A stretch of 64,000 nt of DNA from positions 1 through 64,000 of the forward strand of contig JAXGGA010003008.1 in the NCBI GenBank assembly GCA_038373865.1. Direction: 5' to 3'. How positions within the stretch are numbered: the first letter of the stretch is position 1; every line of letters begins with the position of its first letter. The translations under genes were made by a program, and so were the position numbers. This DNA comes from Uloborus plumipes (Eukaryota; Arthropoda; Arachnida; Araneae; Uloboridae). Positions 34,303 to 47,117 of the stretch are shown here, piece by piece. The notes beneath the pieces were generated by a model. It made no database searches. It saw nothing but the letters and a program-made list of their open reading frames with translations, and had not been told where the DNA came from.

Positions 34303-36785
34303 AGATGGCACTTTTTTTTCAGAAATGTCCGTTTTCATGAAGGGGTGATACGCAGATGGAAACGGAAGAATGGAATTCGCAATTCTGGTATTGGTTGTAG
34401 AACTTAAAGATGTCACATCTTCAACACGTCATCCAATTTAAGAAATTATCCAGCAGGGATGAAAATCTTCCACTCTTTTTATTATTTCTTTCTTTCCACG
34501 ATCTAAAAGTTAATGCTGCATGAGGAAAAAATTATACGTATACATATACTGTTAAAATAAAGCATAAAATAAGTTGATTTAAAGTCGTAGAGGTTGAAAT
34601 TGCTTCTAACTTTCAAACTAATGGAAAAGTTTTTAGGATGCAGCGGGATTGAAACCTCGAGGATGAAATGCAATTACTTGCGAACTATGTACTCTTATTT
34701 TGGCAAGCTGTCAAAAACATAAGTTTCCGCTTCAGGAGGTATGAATTAAGGAAAATCAGCTAAAATATTCGATCTTAGTCAAAAGAAATTGTGAAAATTA
34801 TTTTGATCTTTAAAATTTATCAAAACCATACAATATTACTGTAAAGGCCTTTAATTTCGCGGGCCGTAATTTTCGCGAAAATGAATGTATCGGTGATTTC
34901 GCGGGCCGAAAATTTCGCGAATTTTGCATGTACAGAACCGAAAGTTGAAAAAGTCCAAAGTAAAAAAAATTCGCGAGGCCTAAATTTTCGCGATTACGAA
35001 GGGCTCGCGAAAATCGCGAAAATTAAGGCCTCGCGAATAAAAAGGCCTTTACAGTAATTAGAGGATTCATTTCTTGAGATACAAGTGTCTAATTCATCTA
35101 AAATTGCATCCCCACCCTTTTTTTGTTTCTATATCGCTTTATATGGTTTAAAAAGATAGAAATAGGAAATGAGCTAAAAAAAGAGGTTTTAAAAATGAAT
35201 AAAAAGCCTTCAATCTTCCATTTCATCATACAAGTAAAAAAGAAGTCTCTAATGACTAATTTCGCATAAGAAAAAAAAATCTATCCAAATGTTGAGACGC
35301 ACAATTTTTCCTCTTTTTTGACTTTGAGTTGTTTTCATCCCTGATCCAGAGAGATAAATCATTTTATGTTTTGCACGGTCAAGGCAGATGTCTCATTGGA
35401 CAGCTCATAGTCTGTGTAAGTGGGTGGGTCTTTGCTTCACCTCTCCCTGCATCAGTGGTCAAGGACTGCAACGAATCTGATAATTAATTTGAATTGAAAA
35501 TTTGCAAAATTAGAGTTGCAATGAAGAATGTAGTGCCTGTCACGTTTACTTTTTCGCCAACTCAATGCAATTACTGCTGAAAAGTACATTCCACTAATAA
35601 ATACTCACATTACAAAAATATATTTGGAGTAATTTTTACTTTTAAGAGGTTACAGTACCTTTCTAAGAAATTTCTTTAATTTAAGTGAAAAAGTTAATTC
35701 TTTGAAATATTTGTTTCTGCACTTGTTTAACAATCAATAATTTATTTTCAAACATTAAAAATTTTGAAAACTTTTTTTGAAAATTTGAAAAATGTAAGAA
35801 AATTTCAATTTTTTAAGAACCCTAAGGCTTTTTTGTTTCTACACTAATTTCAAAATTTCTTTTTGCGAAATGATCACAAGGATTACCTCAACAAATCTGT
35901 GCACTCATTTTCTTATATTTTGATTAGAAAATATTTTGTGACCTTTTATGTAAAAAAATCTTAGAAAATTTTGTTCTTCGAGGTTTAACAAACTCTAAAA
36001 ATTTTGTAATTTATAAAACGCTTATTCAATGCACACTTTTGTTAAATATATTATCCTGAGTGCAAAAAATATTGCTTTAATGTGATATCTTTAATAGAAA
36101 AAATTCCTTAGCATTTCCAGTAACATAGAAACACTAAAAACTGATCACCGAGAAAAAGCTCTTTAAAGTTTGGCTTTTCCATTATAACACATAGCATGCA
36201 TGCCCTAAAGTCACTCATAATTTTTTAAATAATTTAGCTAGAACAATGTTATTTTTTCTGAGTATTTTAAATAACTTTTACTTTTGAAATAAGCAATAAA
36301 AAAATTTTTGGTCTTTTGGTCATTTTTGAGGTACTGTAACCCCTTAAGTTCAACTGATTATAAAAATTTTAGATTTTAGTCATCGAAATTTCGTACATTC
36401 TTTTTCACAATGATAATAAAAACAATAACCATCAACAAACTTCAACCAGCAAACGATAAAGTGAGAGCCAAATTTGTTCACTCGGGCCATTTCCTGCGAT
36501 TTATTTTGAAATAAATTGATAATGAAGTAAAATATATTTTGCAGATGATAAATTTAAAATAGTTTACTACAATGTTGTCTCTTTCTTGACCTCAAATGGT
36601 TAAAGAATTAATCCCTCTAACTTGTCAGATCGCCAAACTGCTGCTAAATTCATTAATATGGTATTCGTCAATTTCTTCCTTCTTTACCTATTTTAAGGAA
36701 TGTACTTGATTTCTCATGATTGACAGGCGCCATCTCGTCACGGTTTATTATATCGCGTATTTCCGATTGGTTAGGCGTGGAGATG
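34303..36785. repeat. Interspersed repeat C, copy 2, split by 2.2 kb
   Basis: The left half (34303-34400) has AAGGGGTGATACGCAGATGG and the right half (36655-36785) has CCTATTTTAAGGAATG and GCCATCTCGTCACGG; they are contiguous in copy 1 (3021-3235). The intervening 2.2 kb must be an insertion or rearrangement; I found no clear ends for it. Confidence 0.55.
34839..35054. mobile_element. TA-target MITE with CGCGAAA repeats
   Basis: 216 bp with ends CTGTAAAGGCCTTTA / TAAAGGCCTTTACAG, each next to TA. The inside repeats TTCGCGAAA and CGCGGGCC motifs. Mariner/pogo type. Confidence 0.85.
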
Positions 36786-37679
36786 TGGGTTGAAAATTTG
36801 ACCGACACGACGGTATAGAGCATCTAAACAGAAGGGATCCACTCGTGAGGTCGTCGGAATTCAATGGTCCGGCCGTCGAATGAAACGATAGTTTTTCTGC
36901 ACGAATCTTTACATTTCGCATTAAATTGGCAGTTTTTCGAAAAAGGAGAAGCAGATCCGACACTCGTTCGTTTCCAAACGCTACAATTTTGCAAGAAAAT
37001 GATTATATGATTGAGAAAGGATGCGCTTTTAAAAAAATCTGCAAGAAAACGGCGGAGCAGCTTTCTGCTAAATGTCTCCTTTAGCTTGATGATAGCTGTG
37101 GAAAATTTGCAAAATGATTGAAATTTTAAATCGTGAAAACCCCATGACGAGGAGCATGGAGCATTTTTTGCTTAGTCAGCCTTTTTCTGTCGTGCTGGTA
37201 ATACTTTTTATGTACATTTTTATACGTAACATTTTTGCAAAACATGATAGGGTTGGTAAACCTGTCATCCGCCTCGATGATCCGGAATGTTAATAACTAA
37301 AACCAAGCCGACACCGACCAACAAAAATGTGGAATGGTTCTACTCGAGAGAATAGAATACAAAATTCATTTTTTTACCTTAAATAATGTTGTCAAAAGCC
37401 TTTTTTTTTTTAATTCTTGGAGAGAGTACCTGAAAAAAAAAATTAAAAATAAAAACTGTAGTGGGCACCTACTTTTCCTGCCTGGTGAAAAACCGAATTT
37501 CGTTTCTCCAATTTAGCCGACCGGTATCAATCCAATTGCTTCGGACAGGTCCTGCACTATCCGATTTCCGAAAATAATTTTGAGTGCCTCACACACATTT
37601 GAGTGCCTCACTTAGACACACGACTTGGTTAACTCTTTCACTGTTAAACATTTTAAATTTGTTTTTGCTCTGCATTCAG

Positions 37680-37833
37680 CAAAACGTCACTCGACTCTTT
37701 TGCCGATGGCATGAAGGAAGTCGTCTGCCGAGTAACCACCTGTGAATCCTTAGGATTTTTTATGCACGTATGGGGGTTCGCGCGACAGTGGCTAGACTTT
37801 GGGAAACGCATTTCTGAGAGTAAATTTATAAAG
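37680..37833 (+). other. Exon-like segment with both splice sites, possible poison or captured exon
   Basis: A pyrimidine-rich stretch ending TGCATTCAG precedes, and AAG followed by GTAAGTTC ends, a 154 bp segment open in the frame starting at 37681. That frame reads KTSLDSFADGMKEVVCRVTT, CESLGFFMHVWGFARQWLDF and GKRISESKFIK. ESxGFFxxVWG followed by a spaced L-D resembles Tudor domains of the AKAP1/TDRKH type, weakly. Exons 10 and 11 join perfectly without it. If spliced between them in phase 0 it would read into TGA after 21 codons, so inclusion would end the protein. It may be a stray exon of another gene. Confidence 0.4.
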
Positions 37834-37993
37834 GTAAGTTCTTGTCTTCAAAACTTGGACTCATTTTTTTATGGGATGTCTCCAAGACATACATAAAAAT
37901 AAAGTCTCATGCCAACAAAACCTAAATCTGATCTTGTATCATGAGACTGGTGTGTGATGTGTTATTCATCTGATTTCTCTCTCTCTCCCACAG

Positions 37994-38116
37994 GCCAAGA
38001 TATTGGGCACTTCTCCCGAGTCTATCGACAATGCGGAGAACCGCTTCAAGTTCTCCCGTATGCTGGACAACATACACATCTCTCAACCGCAGTGGAAGGA
38101 ACTCACCACCCTCGAG
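37994..38116 (+). CDS. CAD: CAD exon 11: second ATP-grasp domain, start
   Basis: Forty-one codons, phase 0, acceptor CTCCCACAG, donor GTAGGC. Protein [20 protein letters not shown] then [20 protein letters not shown]. LGTSPxxID-x-AExRxKFS marks the entry to the second ATP-grasp domain, the counterpart of [17 protein letters not shown] in exon 1. Confidence 0.95.
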
Positions 38117-38169
38117 GTAGGCCGAGCAGCGTGTATATATATATATATATATACGCTGTATATATATAT

Positions 38170-38683
38170 CCTCTTCAGACCTAATGTACCCATTTGGGTA
38201 CATTCATAAAAAAATTCATAAAAAATATTTTTTATTTCCAAATCATTTAAAAGTTACTTAAATCTATTTAGGACATTCTATTTTCAGTATTGTTCACTAG
38301 ACTCCAGCATAGGTACATTTCTGAGAGAATTATTCTTAGATAAAAATGGCTGATGATAACTTGCTGAAAGCTGGCCCTTCTTGTGGTATAAAACTTAAGT
38401 AAAAATTCCCTTTACACTTTGAATTTTTAAGATTTAAATGTTTCATTTTGTTAAGCAAGTCTTAAGCTTTAAATTGAGTTTAAGAAAAACTAATCTGCAT
38501 CTCTTTTTAGTGTAGTTTTGAGCTTCAAACAATGTGTACCCGATTGGGTTCATCGATTTTTTCCATCAAAAAATTAAAAAAAAAATTTTTTTTCAACTTT
38601 TTATGTTATTAGAGTCTAAAACGACAATATATCCGTAAAAAATATTTTTTTTGAGCGGTGGTATTTCTTCGGGTCTGAGGAGG
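38170..38683. mobile_element. Inverted-repeat element (CCTCTTCAGACC ends)
   Basis: 514 bp between CCTCTTCAGACC and GGTCTGAGGAGG, with TA-rich flanks on both sides. Inside, GTACCCATTTGGGTAC-like and GTACCCGATTGGGTTC text recurs. Confidence 0.7.
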
Positions 38684-38945
38684 ATATATCGTCCGCACCA
38701 TGCTAAACTAACGAATGTGAAAAATCGCGTTTTTCAAGCTCATTTTCCAAGCTCAAATTTTAGAAATAATTTAATAAAATGATACTTTCGAACGATAGTT
38801 TTACACTTAAAGGTATCTGTAAAAGTTTAAAAGTTTAAAATAACCAAACACGTCAGTTGGAAATAAGTTATACGCAGTGTTTTGGCTCTCCTGAAAAGTG
38901 CCGATTTTCACATTCGTTAGTTTAGCATGGTGGCGACGATATATA
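38684..38945. repeat. Hairpin with about 40 bp arms
   Basis: ATATATCGTCCGCACCATGC and its continuation at the left are repeated inverted at the right (GCATGGTGGCGACGATATAT), followed by a long TA run. Possibly a small MITE. Confidence 0.65.
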
Positions 38946-38947
38946 CG

Positions 38948-39033
<86 letters not shown>

Positions 39034-39034
39034 A

Positions 39035-39066
<32 letters not shown>

Positions 39067-39075
39067 TATATATAA
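38946..39075. repeat. Long TA microsatellite
   Basis: About 130 bases of nearly pure TA with short interruptions (GTGTAA, TAAA). The open frames across it are artefacts. Confidence 0.95.
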
Positions 39076-39076
39076 A

Positions 39077-42000
39077 TACTAGCTGACCCGGCAAACTCTG
39101 TTCCGCCCAAGGCTTCACTAGATAGCGTTTTATACAGGCTGCTTCATTTCATCAAAATCTTTGGGATAAAAACGGATGCATGTCGCCTAGCGACATCTAT
39201 CAAATTTTGTGGTAACTAACATTATAAACAAATCAGATAATAAAAGACAAAATTAAAATTTAATTTGTTGGCGACAATTTTACAATTTGGTTCTATTCTA
39301 TTTTATTATATTTTAACGTCATTTAATAGCTCGTTCGATTTGCTGGTTTATTCTGCATTTTAACGGCTTGTTTTAATTAGTTAGCGAATTATTTTTCATT
39401 TTAATTGATTGTAATTATAATTAAACTATGAAACGACACTGGCACCGCAGAGCGATAAATCGCGATTTTGGAACGATAGTTCCATCAAAACTTTTGATGA
39501 GTTTAGATTGTCAAATTAATTTATTTGGCGATTTTTTTACATTTTAATGGACATTTTGGAATGACTATGGCACTAATATCTTGAAAAGCACATCAAGAAT
39601 TTGTTCTCCGTAAAGCTTTTGAGAATATTTCAATAACCGAGATCTTGGTAGTATGTACGTTTCAGTTATAGGTACGTTTTTTAACTTGGCGATGTATTTT
39701 CTTACCACCTAAGCGAAGATTAAAATTTTAAGCTTGCATCGTCTTTATGGTAGCTTCTTTTCTCTTATTTTGCATTTTAATTTAAATTTCAATGATAATA
39801 ATGGCTCGATATATTTATTAAACTTATTATGTTACATGCTAATGGAGCTTTTAAGTTGATTTGGCGAGTTTTTTAACAAGAATTCTCACATTATTTCGCA
39901 GCTTTTTTTTCAGTTGGCCCATTATTTTACTTTCAAGTATTAAACGTATGTGTGAAATTAGAAACAAAAAAGGGCAGATTTCGGTGATTGGAAGTCTGGT
40001 TATCTTTCCCTATAGGCGTTAAATCTTTGTGTCCAATTTATGAGCGAGGGAAATACTTCCTTCGCAAACATAAACTAAAGAGCAACAAAATAAAGTAATT
40101 ATCGCCAAAAATTTGGCAACCACACCAGATTCCCAATTATCGAAATATTATCAATGTGTGAAATTTAACATAAAAAGAACATTACTTTTTAATGTTGTGT
40201 AAATGAAAAAAAAATTTCATTTGGTCGTCGTAATATTGTAGTTTTGTTTATTTTTTTCGTACTTGTATTGCTCTTTAGTACCAAACGATTATATATGCTC
40301 ATTTCGTTTTTACTAAAGAAATTAATATGTTTTGTTGTCAATCGTCTTTCCGTTGAACACCATCGCTTCATTAGTGTACATTTCATTCTGGGGCATCAAA
40401 ATGAAATGTCTCTACGAATAGATTCGCCATTTATCGCTCTGATGGGTCAACGCTATCAAAATGAACATCTGAGCTTTTGCGTAGCAATTAAGATCGTGTG
40501 AGCAACAATAATGAAACAAAATAGTAAATAGAACAATATTATTTCATTGCTACATTTTTATTTATCGGCTGCGAAGAAAAGCATATATTTTATTAATGCA
40601 GAGATGTCAAAATTGAACGCCATTGCTATATGTTGCTAATTCGAAAAAAGTAAACAATGAATGAATGTCGTATGACTGAATCATGAGTTGCGACCAACTT
40701 TACCTGAAAAGGGAATTTATTTCCCCTAAAAAGCAGTACTAATAAGGCCTTCGGCATCAATTCACTCTGTACTCCACTTCAGTAAACTATATCAATATTT
40801 TTTAACCCTTAAAGATAGGATGAACATCACTTTTTACAGCAGAAACAACGTGCTAATAAATGTAAACAAACACATCATTCAGCGCTCTCTAGCGGGCAAA
40901 TCTTTACCATTGATGTTTTGAGTAATGAAGCAGCCTGTATAAAACGCTATCTAGTGAAGCCTTGGTTCCGCCTTAAAGCAATAAATAAGCAAATTTTTGA
41001 ATTTATTAAGTTTTTTTATTAGAAAATACAAAAAAAAAATAAAAATAAGTACCTACATTAATCATCCATTATTGTTTCTGTGTTTACAACCTATTTTACT
41101 GCGCTCCAGAAGCTGTCAGAATATGTGCTTTATGTCGCCCGGCGACAGAGGCTCAAAAAAGGATTAGTTAAAAAGATAATTTTTTCAGACTGCTTAGCAA
41201 CTGACTGCTCCAGCCATAAATCCATCCAAACAAACTTTTTTATATATAATAGTAGTAAGAATAGCCACTTAAATGCAGTCCAGGAGCTATCCCACCAAGC
41301 GCTTTCCACCTCTTAGCCTCAGAGGCGTAAAAACTCTTAAATGACAATCGTTTCTGACAGCTTATCTTAATATAAAAAAATTATGTGTCCCTATGTTTGT
41401 GGCCAATGGACTCCTCAGCTACTGAACCGATTTTAACCAAATTTTGCACGCAGTTTCAGTTTGGTCCAACTTAAATGATAGGATAGTTTTTATCTCAATT
41501 TAGGACCGTAATATATTTTTTATTGCAAGTAATCTATTTTGCTACCAGCTTTTCTGTATTTTTGGCGAAGCCTTTTTTGACACCTCCATGGCTGAGCGAC
41601 ATAAAGCACACGTTCTGGCAGCTTCCGGAGCGCAGTAAACAGGTTGTAAGTTAGCGGTGCGTTAAGTGTTATTTGACTTTTTTGTGAAGTAAATTATAAA
41701 CAAACGCGTTACTTCCCTTGAAATTTAGATGTGATAAGCTGTCAGAAACGATTGTCGTTTAAGAGTTTTTACACCTCTGATGCTGAGAGGTGGAAAGCGC
41801 TTGGTGAGATAGCTCCTGGACTGCATTTAAGTGGCTGTTCTTCTTACTACTTACTATTGTATATACAAATGTTTGTTTGGATGACTTATGGATGGAGCAA
41901 TCAGTTGATAAGCAGTCCGAAAAAATTCTCTTTTTAGCTAAGTCTTTTTTGAGCCTCTGTCGCCGGGCGACATAAAGCACATGTTCTGACAGCTTCTGGG

Positions 42001-42554
42001 GTGCAGTAAAATAGGTTGTAAATACAGAAACAATAATGGATGATTAATGGTAGGTACTTATTATTATTTTTTTTTTTTTTTGTATTTTATAATAAAAAAA
42101 CTTAATAAATTCAAAAATTTGCTAATTTATTGCCTTTAAGGCGGAACAGAGTGCGCCAGGTCAGTTAGTCACATATAAATTTCAAGGGAAGTAACGCGTT
42201 TGTTTATAATTTACTTCACAAAAAAGTCAAATAACACTCAACGCACCGCTAACTTACAACCTGTTTACTGCGCTCCGGAAGCTGCCAGAACGTGTGCTTT
42301 ATGTCGCTCAGCCATGGAGGTGTCAAAAAAGGCTTAGCCAAGAATACAGAAAAGCTGGTAGCTAAATAGATAATTTGCAATAAAAACATATTGCGGTCCT
42401 AAATTGAGATAAAAACTATCCTATCATTTAAGTTGAACCAAACTGAAACTACATGCAAAATTTGGTTAAAATCGGTTCAGTAGCTGAGGAGTCCATTGAC
42501 CACAAACACAGGGACACATAATTTTTATATATTAAGATATGTGGTGGTCATGCA
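39077..42554 (+). repeat. Family G composite repeat, copy 1 (element within element)
   Basis: The basic unit, best seen at 48334-49483, is a head (CTAGCTGACCCGGCRAACTC...) joined to a tail block ending TATATTAAGAT. Here the head (39077-39107 and 40973-41360) is followed by a full unit in reverse (about 41380-42177) and then the forward tail block (42178-42535). So one unit was inserted, reversed, into the middle of another. A hAT-like element further splits the head. The shared 3' flank ATGTGGTGGTCATGCA follows. Confidence 0.75.
39108..40964. mobile_element. Long-TIR element with 8 bp duplication (hAT-like)
   Basis: 1857 bp with about 40 bp inverted ends beginning CAAGGCTTCACTAGATAGCG and a perfect 8 bp duplication GTTCCGCC (39100-39107, 40965-40972). 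It sits in the head of family G copy 1. An 8 bp duplication fits hAT or P elements; no transposase is visible. Confidence 0.88.
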
Positions 42555-43884
42555 CAGGGCTGGCCTTAGCAAATGCGGGGCCCGATTGGAGAACTCTGGC
42601 GGGGCCCCCTTTGCAAAATGATTACATTTAGTTTGATGCTCAAATGAATATAACTCTTTTTAAAATAAAAACTTTTTGTTTTGCTATTTTTACAAGGAAA
42701 AAAAATAATAAATCAATAGCTTGCTAAAACAAGCCATTACAGACTAACCTTTCTTTCTATTTTATGCACCTTCCCTGATCCTTTCGTTGATGATGAAAAG
42801 ACTACTTATATAACCGTTTCATATATCAGAAAAAGCATGTTGCATTTTTGATTATATTCCCAAGAACTAAGTTGTACTAGTGGCAGGCAAATAGTGGGGT
42901 ATATATGTTTAAATTTTAGAGAGAGCTAATGGGACTAAGCTTAGAATAATAATTTAGAGGATGGCAGGGTGGAACGCTCTTCTAGACATTTTTCCTCGCT
43001 GAATTTTTGAAATGCAATTCTAAACAATCTTCGGTAATGTCAGAGGTATGGGCGAGAAATTCAGGCTTAAATTCAGACTCTCCTTTCTAAATATAATAGC
43101 TGACCCGGCGAACTCTGTTCTGCCTTAAAGGCAATAAATAAGCAAATTTTTGAATTGATTAAGTTTTCTTTATTAGAAAATACAAAAAAAAAAATTAAGT
43201 AGTACCTACATTAATCATCCGTTATTGTTTCTGTGTTTACAACCTATTTTACTGCGCTCCAGAAGCTGTCAGAACATGTGCTTTATGTCGCCCGGCGTCA
43301 GAGGCTCAAAAAAGGATTAGTTAAAAAGATAATTTTTTCGGACTGCTTAGCAACTGTCTGCTCCAGTCATAAATCCATCCATCCAAACAAACTTTTGTAT
43401 ATATAATAGTAGTAAGAACAGCCACTTAAATGCAGTCCCGGAGCTATCCCACCAAGCGCTTTCCACCTCTTAGCCTCAGAGGCGTAAAAACTCTTAAGTG
43501 ACAATCGTTTCTGACAGCTTATCTTAATATAAAAAATTATGTGTCCCTATGTTTGTGGCCAATGGACTCCTCAGCTACTGAACCGATTTTAACCAAATTT
43601 TGCACGCAGTTTCAGTTTCGTCCAACTTAAATGATAGGATAGTTTTTATCTCAATTTAGGACCGTAATATATTTTTTATTGCAAGTAATCTATTTTGCTA
43701 CCAGCTTTTCTGTATTTTTGGCGAAGCCTTTTTTGACACCTCCATGGCTGAGCGACATAAAGCACACGTTCTAGCAGCTTCCGGAGCGCAGTAAACAGGT
43801 TGTAAGTTAGCGGTGCGTTGAGTGTTATTTGACTTTTTTGTGAAGTAAATTATAAACAAACGCGTTACTTCCCTTGAAATTTAG

Positions 43885-46800
43885 ATGTGACTAGCTGTGG
43901 GGCCCGGCGTTGCACGGGCTTTAAAGTAGTGATGAAAATTTAAATAAACTACTCGCCGTCAAGGCGGTATATAATGATATATAACCGCCAAGGCAGCTCG
44001 CCTTTAAAGTAGCGAGGAAAGTTTCTGCAAACTACTCGCCGCCAAGGCGGCTCGCCTTTAAAGTAGTAAGGAAACTTTAAACAAATTACTCGCCGCCAAG
44101 GCGGCTCGCATTTAAAGGAGGGAGGAAAGTTTTAGCGAAACTGGTTTCACAAAACTACTCCCCGATAAAGCGGCTCGCTAAAAAACTTTCCCGCATAAAA
44201 AAGTCAATCGCATTATTTGCACATGCTTCCTCAGGAATAAAAACAATGTCAAGTAGCACATATTTAACACTCTCCCTAATAAACAAATACAATTCCCTAC
44301 CAAAAACAAATATTTCCAAACCGCTCTCTTCCTGTAACATTAATTGCAAAATTCCAAACAAAAAAGTTGTTTTAATATTTAGATCGCAGACAAAAAAAAA
44401 AAAATCCCTGCTAAAAACATGAATTACAATTTAATTTGAAACACATTTTCAAAATGGTACCAGAAAAAAAAATATAAGTCATTAAGTAGGCAGGAATTCA
44501 AGTGAAACACGGACGATCGCATTATTTGCCTTGTTGAAACGCCGTAAAATGAAATGCTTGTAAGAAATGAAATGAAGAAAAGGACACCAACAATGAATTT
44601 AAAAGATGTCGCCATAGCAACGCAATAAAACTTTAATAGTTTGATCAGGAAAGAGGTTTTCGAACTCAAAGTTCAAACGCTTGTAACTTTTTTTCTAGTG
44701 GAGATAAAAGCTTGGTTCTTCGACTGTAAGTCGAATCAATTCTGGGGTTAAAAATATCGCTCTATCCTAGGGGTGCACAACCTTTTTCAGTGAAGGGCCA
44801 CATGCGTAGCAGGAGCTCCATTTGAGGGCCGCATGCCAGCCCATCATTTGGAGAGATCGTGAAGGGTAATTACACCCCCCTCACAAACTCGGAGAAAGTC
44901 ATGTTTTTTTTTTTTTTAATTTTGAATATATTTTGCTACATTATTTGCATTGAGTAGATATCCTTTGCCCCATGAAAAATTACGAAAACTGATGGGCCTG
45001 GCAGCATACACCAGTACTTTGCTAATGTTAATATTGTATGAAAAGTTGTAATTGAAATTTGAATATTTTTACTAAATGACTTGTTGGGAAAAAATACCAA
45101 CTTTATTAAAACATGAAACTACAAAATATTTCATGATACATGACTCACAGTGAAAAGTTAAACCTTTTTTAGTGAAGAAAGGTTTTGATCTCATGATACT
45201 AAGCAGATTTTCTCATTAAAGTTGCTCAGCCATCAGAGGCTTAAAACTTTGCATGTTTTGAAAAAGGTGTTACATGTCTGCAATATTTTTGCAACTTTGT
45301 GCTTTAATAATGTTGAACTTTATCACTTATTAAAACTAAAGAAATCAAACATTTTATTCAGCAATACAAAATCAATATGTAATTTGAGCACAATAAGATC
45401 CAAAAAGGACTTTTGGCAAAACTGCCAACAGTTCCAATGGAACTAGGCCACCGTGCAAATACAAAATTCTACCATTAGCTGGATATAATATGAATATCAA
45501 ACAAAATGATGACTTAACAAAAAAGGAATCATGATACAAAAATTTACAAACATTATTTTTCTAAAAATTCAGGGAAATGCCATGAAATCAAAATTAGCAA
45601 TTGGATGGCTGAGATTGAAATTTATGTACCAATTTTTATATATGGGTTCATTGTTGATAGTTTAAATTCTAAAAATGCTTGCATTTTTCTTTATATTGAT
45701 TAATCATGGATGTAAAGATATTTAGAACTCCAAAAGTCAAAACTATTAGAAACTTCATTTGCATATATCAGAGGCCAGCAAGGAAACTAACTCCATCTCT
45801 TTCAAAAGCTTCATTAACAAAAGCACCAAATAATTTAATTTTTACGTGTTTTAGATCAAAAAATATCCATTCGCCACGCGGTGAGTGCAAAAATTAAAAA
45901 ATCGTGGTTAAAAAAAAAATGCTCATATTTGTTTCGAAAAAAAAGTTTGTATTCTTGCTCAGTATGATTTTTTTCGTGCATTACTACAAAAATAAGAAGA
46001 AATATCGTAACCTGGAAGCCGATGCTAAAAGATTGCTGAAAAATTACATGTGAACATTCAAAGTGCACTTTGCACGTGGCATCGAAAAACCACATGAAAA
46101 TATGCCCAAATTGCTGAGCATTTAGCATACAAAAGTCAAATTAGTAGAATTTTGTCATTCAAGTTGGAAACAGAACTTGAGCAATGAAATATTTAAAAAA
46201 TATGTAACCTTTTTCAAAATGGCGTTATTTTTTTTTTTTCAATCTTTTTTGTCAATATTTTTCAAAATGGGGCGTTATTTTTTTTCTTTTTTTTTTTGTC
46301 GTGGTTGTTACTATAACAATTATTAGGTTTTCTGAATCAATGCCAAGAAGCTATAAAGGGTATGCTGTCCACTGGTTCATAACTGAAAATTGAAATTTTC
46401 TGATCTACTCTTTTTTCCTACAAAGTTCTAAAACCTTTCTTCAAACGAATTTAGGAGCGTTTTTATTCGGTGTGTGTAGTTTAAAATACAATGAGTTAAA
46501 ACCTTTTTGCTTTTTCTTTCCCCTCTAAGTTGAAAAAAGAAAAGTTTCTTTTTTTTTTTTCCGTTTTTCACCACAAAAAATCAAATGCACTCGCGGGCCG
46601 CACATCGCTACGCGGCGGGCCGCATTTGGCCCGCGGGCCGCAGGTTGTGCACCCCTACTCTATCCAATGGCGTAAAAATCAAAACTGTGGAATAATTAGT
46701 TTATTTTTTATTGATGGTTTTAATGAACCAAGTATTGCAAGAAATCGGGTGAAGCCTTGCAAAAGGCAAGTTTAAAAATTGAATAACTCGTGCTGTGTTT

Positions 46801-47117
46801 AAGTTAGAGAATCTAAACAAACTGCATAGGACGGACAAAATTTTTCTGCTTCCAACGATATATAACATTAATATGTGCAAGTAATTTTTAACCCCAGTAT
46901 TCGGCGATTTATGAGAAAATTGCCTTGAATTCGAATAAAAAACGAATCGCTTATCGAATCTTTTCAAACTATAGCCTGAAGTCTTTCTGGATAAATGGAC
47001 TATTCAACACAAAAAGAATTTTTCAAATCGAACCAGTAGTTCCTGAGATTAGCGCGTTCAAACAAACAAACAAACAAACAAACAAACAAACTCTACAGCT
47101 TTATATATTAGTAAAGA
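43885..47117 (+). repeat. Family E short retro-like repeat, copy 2, interrupted
   Basis: Head CTAGCTGTGGGGCCCGGCGT at the left and tail (CAAA)n then CTCTACAGCTTTATATATTA at the right, with a hAT element in between. It carries about five copies of the CGCCGCCAAGGCGGCTCGC unit (43940-44170) and, on the minus strand at 44155-44361, a frame shared with copy 1: both contain LQEESGLEI and EEACANN. Confidence 0.65.
44768..46657. mobile_element. Non-autonomous hAT element (TAGGGGTGCACAACC ends)
   Basis: 1890 bp, ends TAGGGGTGCACAACC / GGTTGTGCACCCCTA, perfect 8 bp duplication CTCTATCC at 44760-44767 and 46658-46665. Subterminal GGGCCGCATGC / GCGGGCCGCA text is typical of this group. No transposase seen. 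Confidence 0.93.

Larger units (their letters stand above)
34284..37993 (+). other. Intron 10
   Basis: Phase 0, 3.7 kb. Contains a split copy of repeat C, a TA-target MITE and, 160 bases before exon 11, an exon-like segment with both splice sites. Bases 35060-36650 and 36790-37670 show nothing assignable. Confidence 0.85.

Noticed and set aside
45222..46128. Small open frames within the hAT element at 44768-46657 as transposase remains
   Set aside because: None shows hAT dimerisation or catalytic motifs; they look like chance frames in AT-rich DNA.
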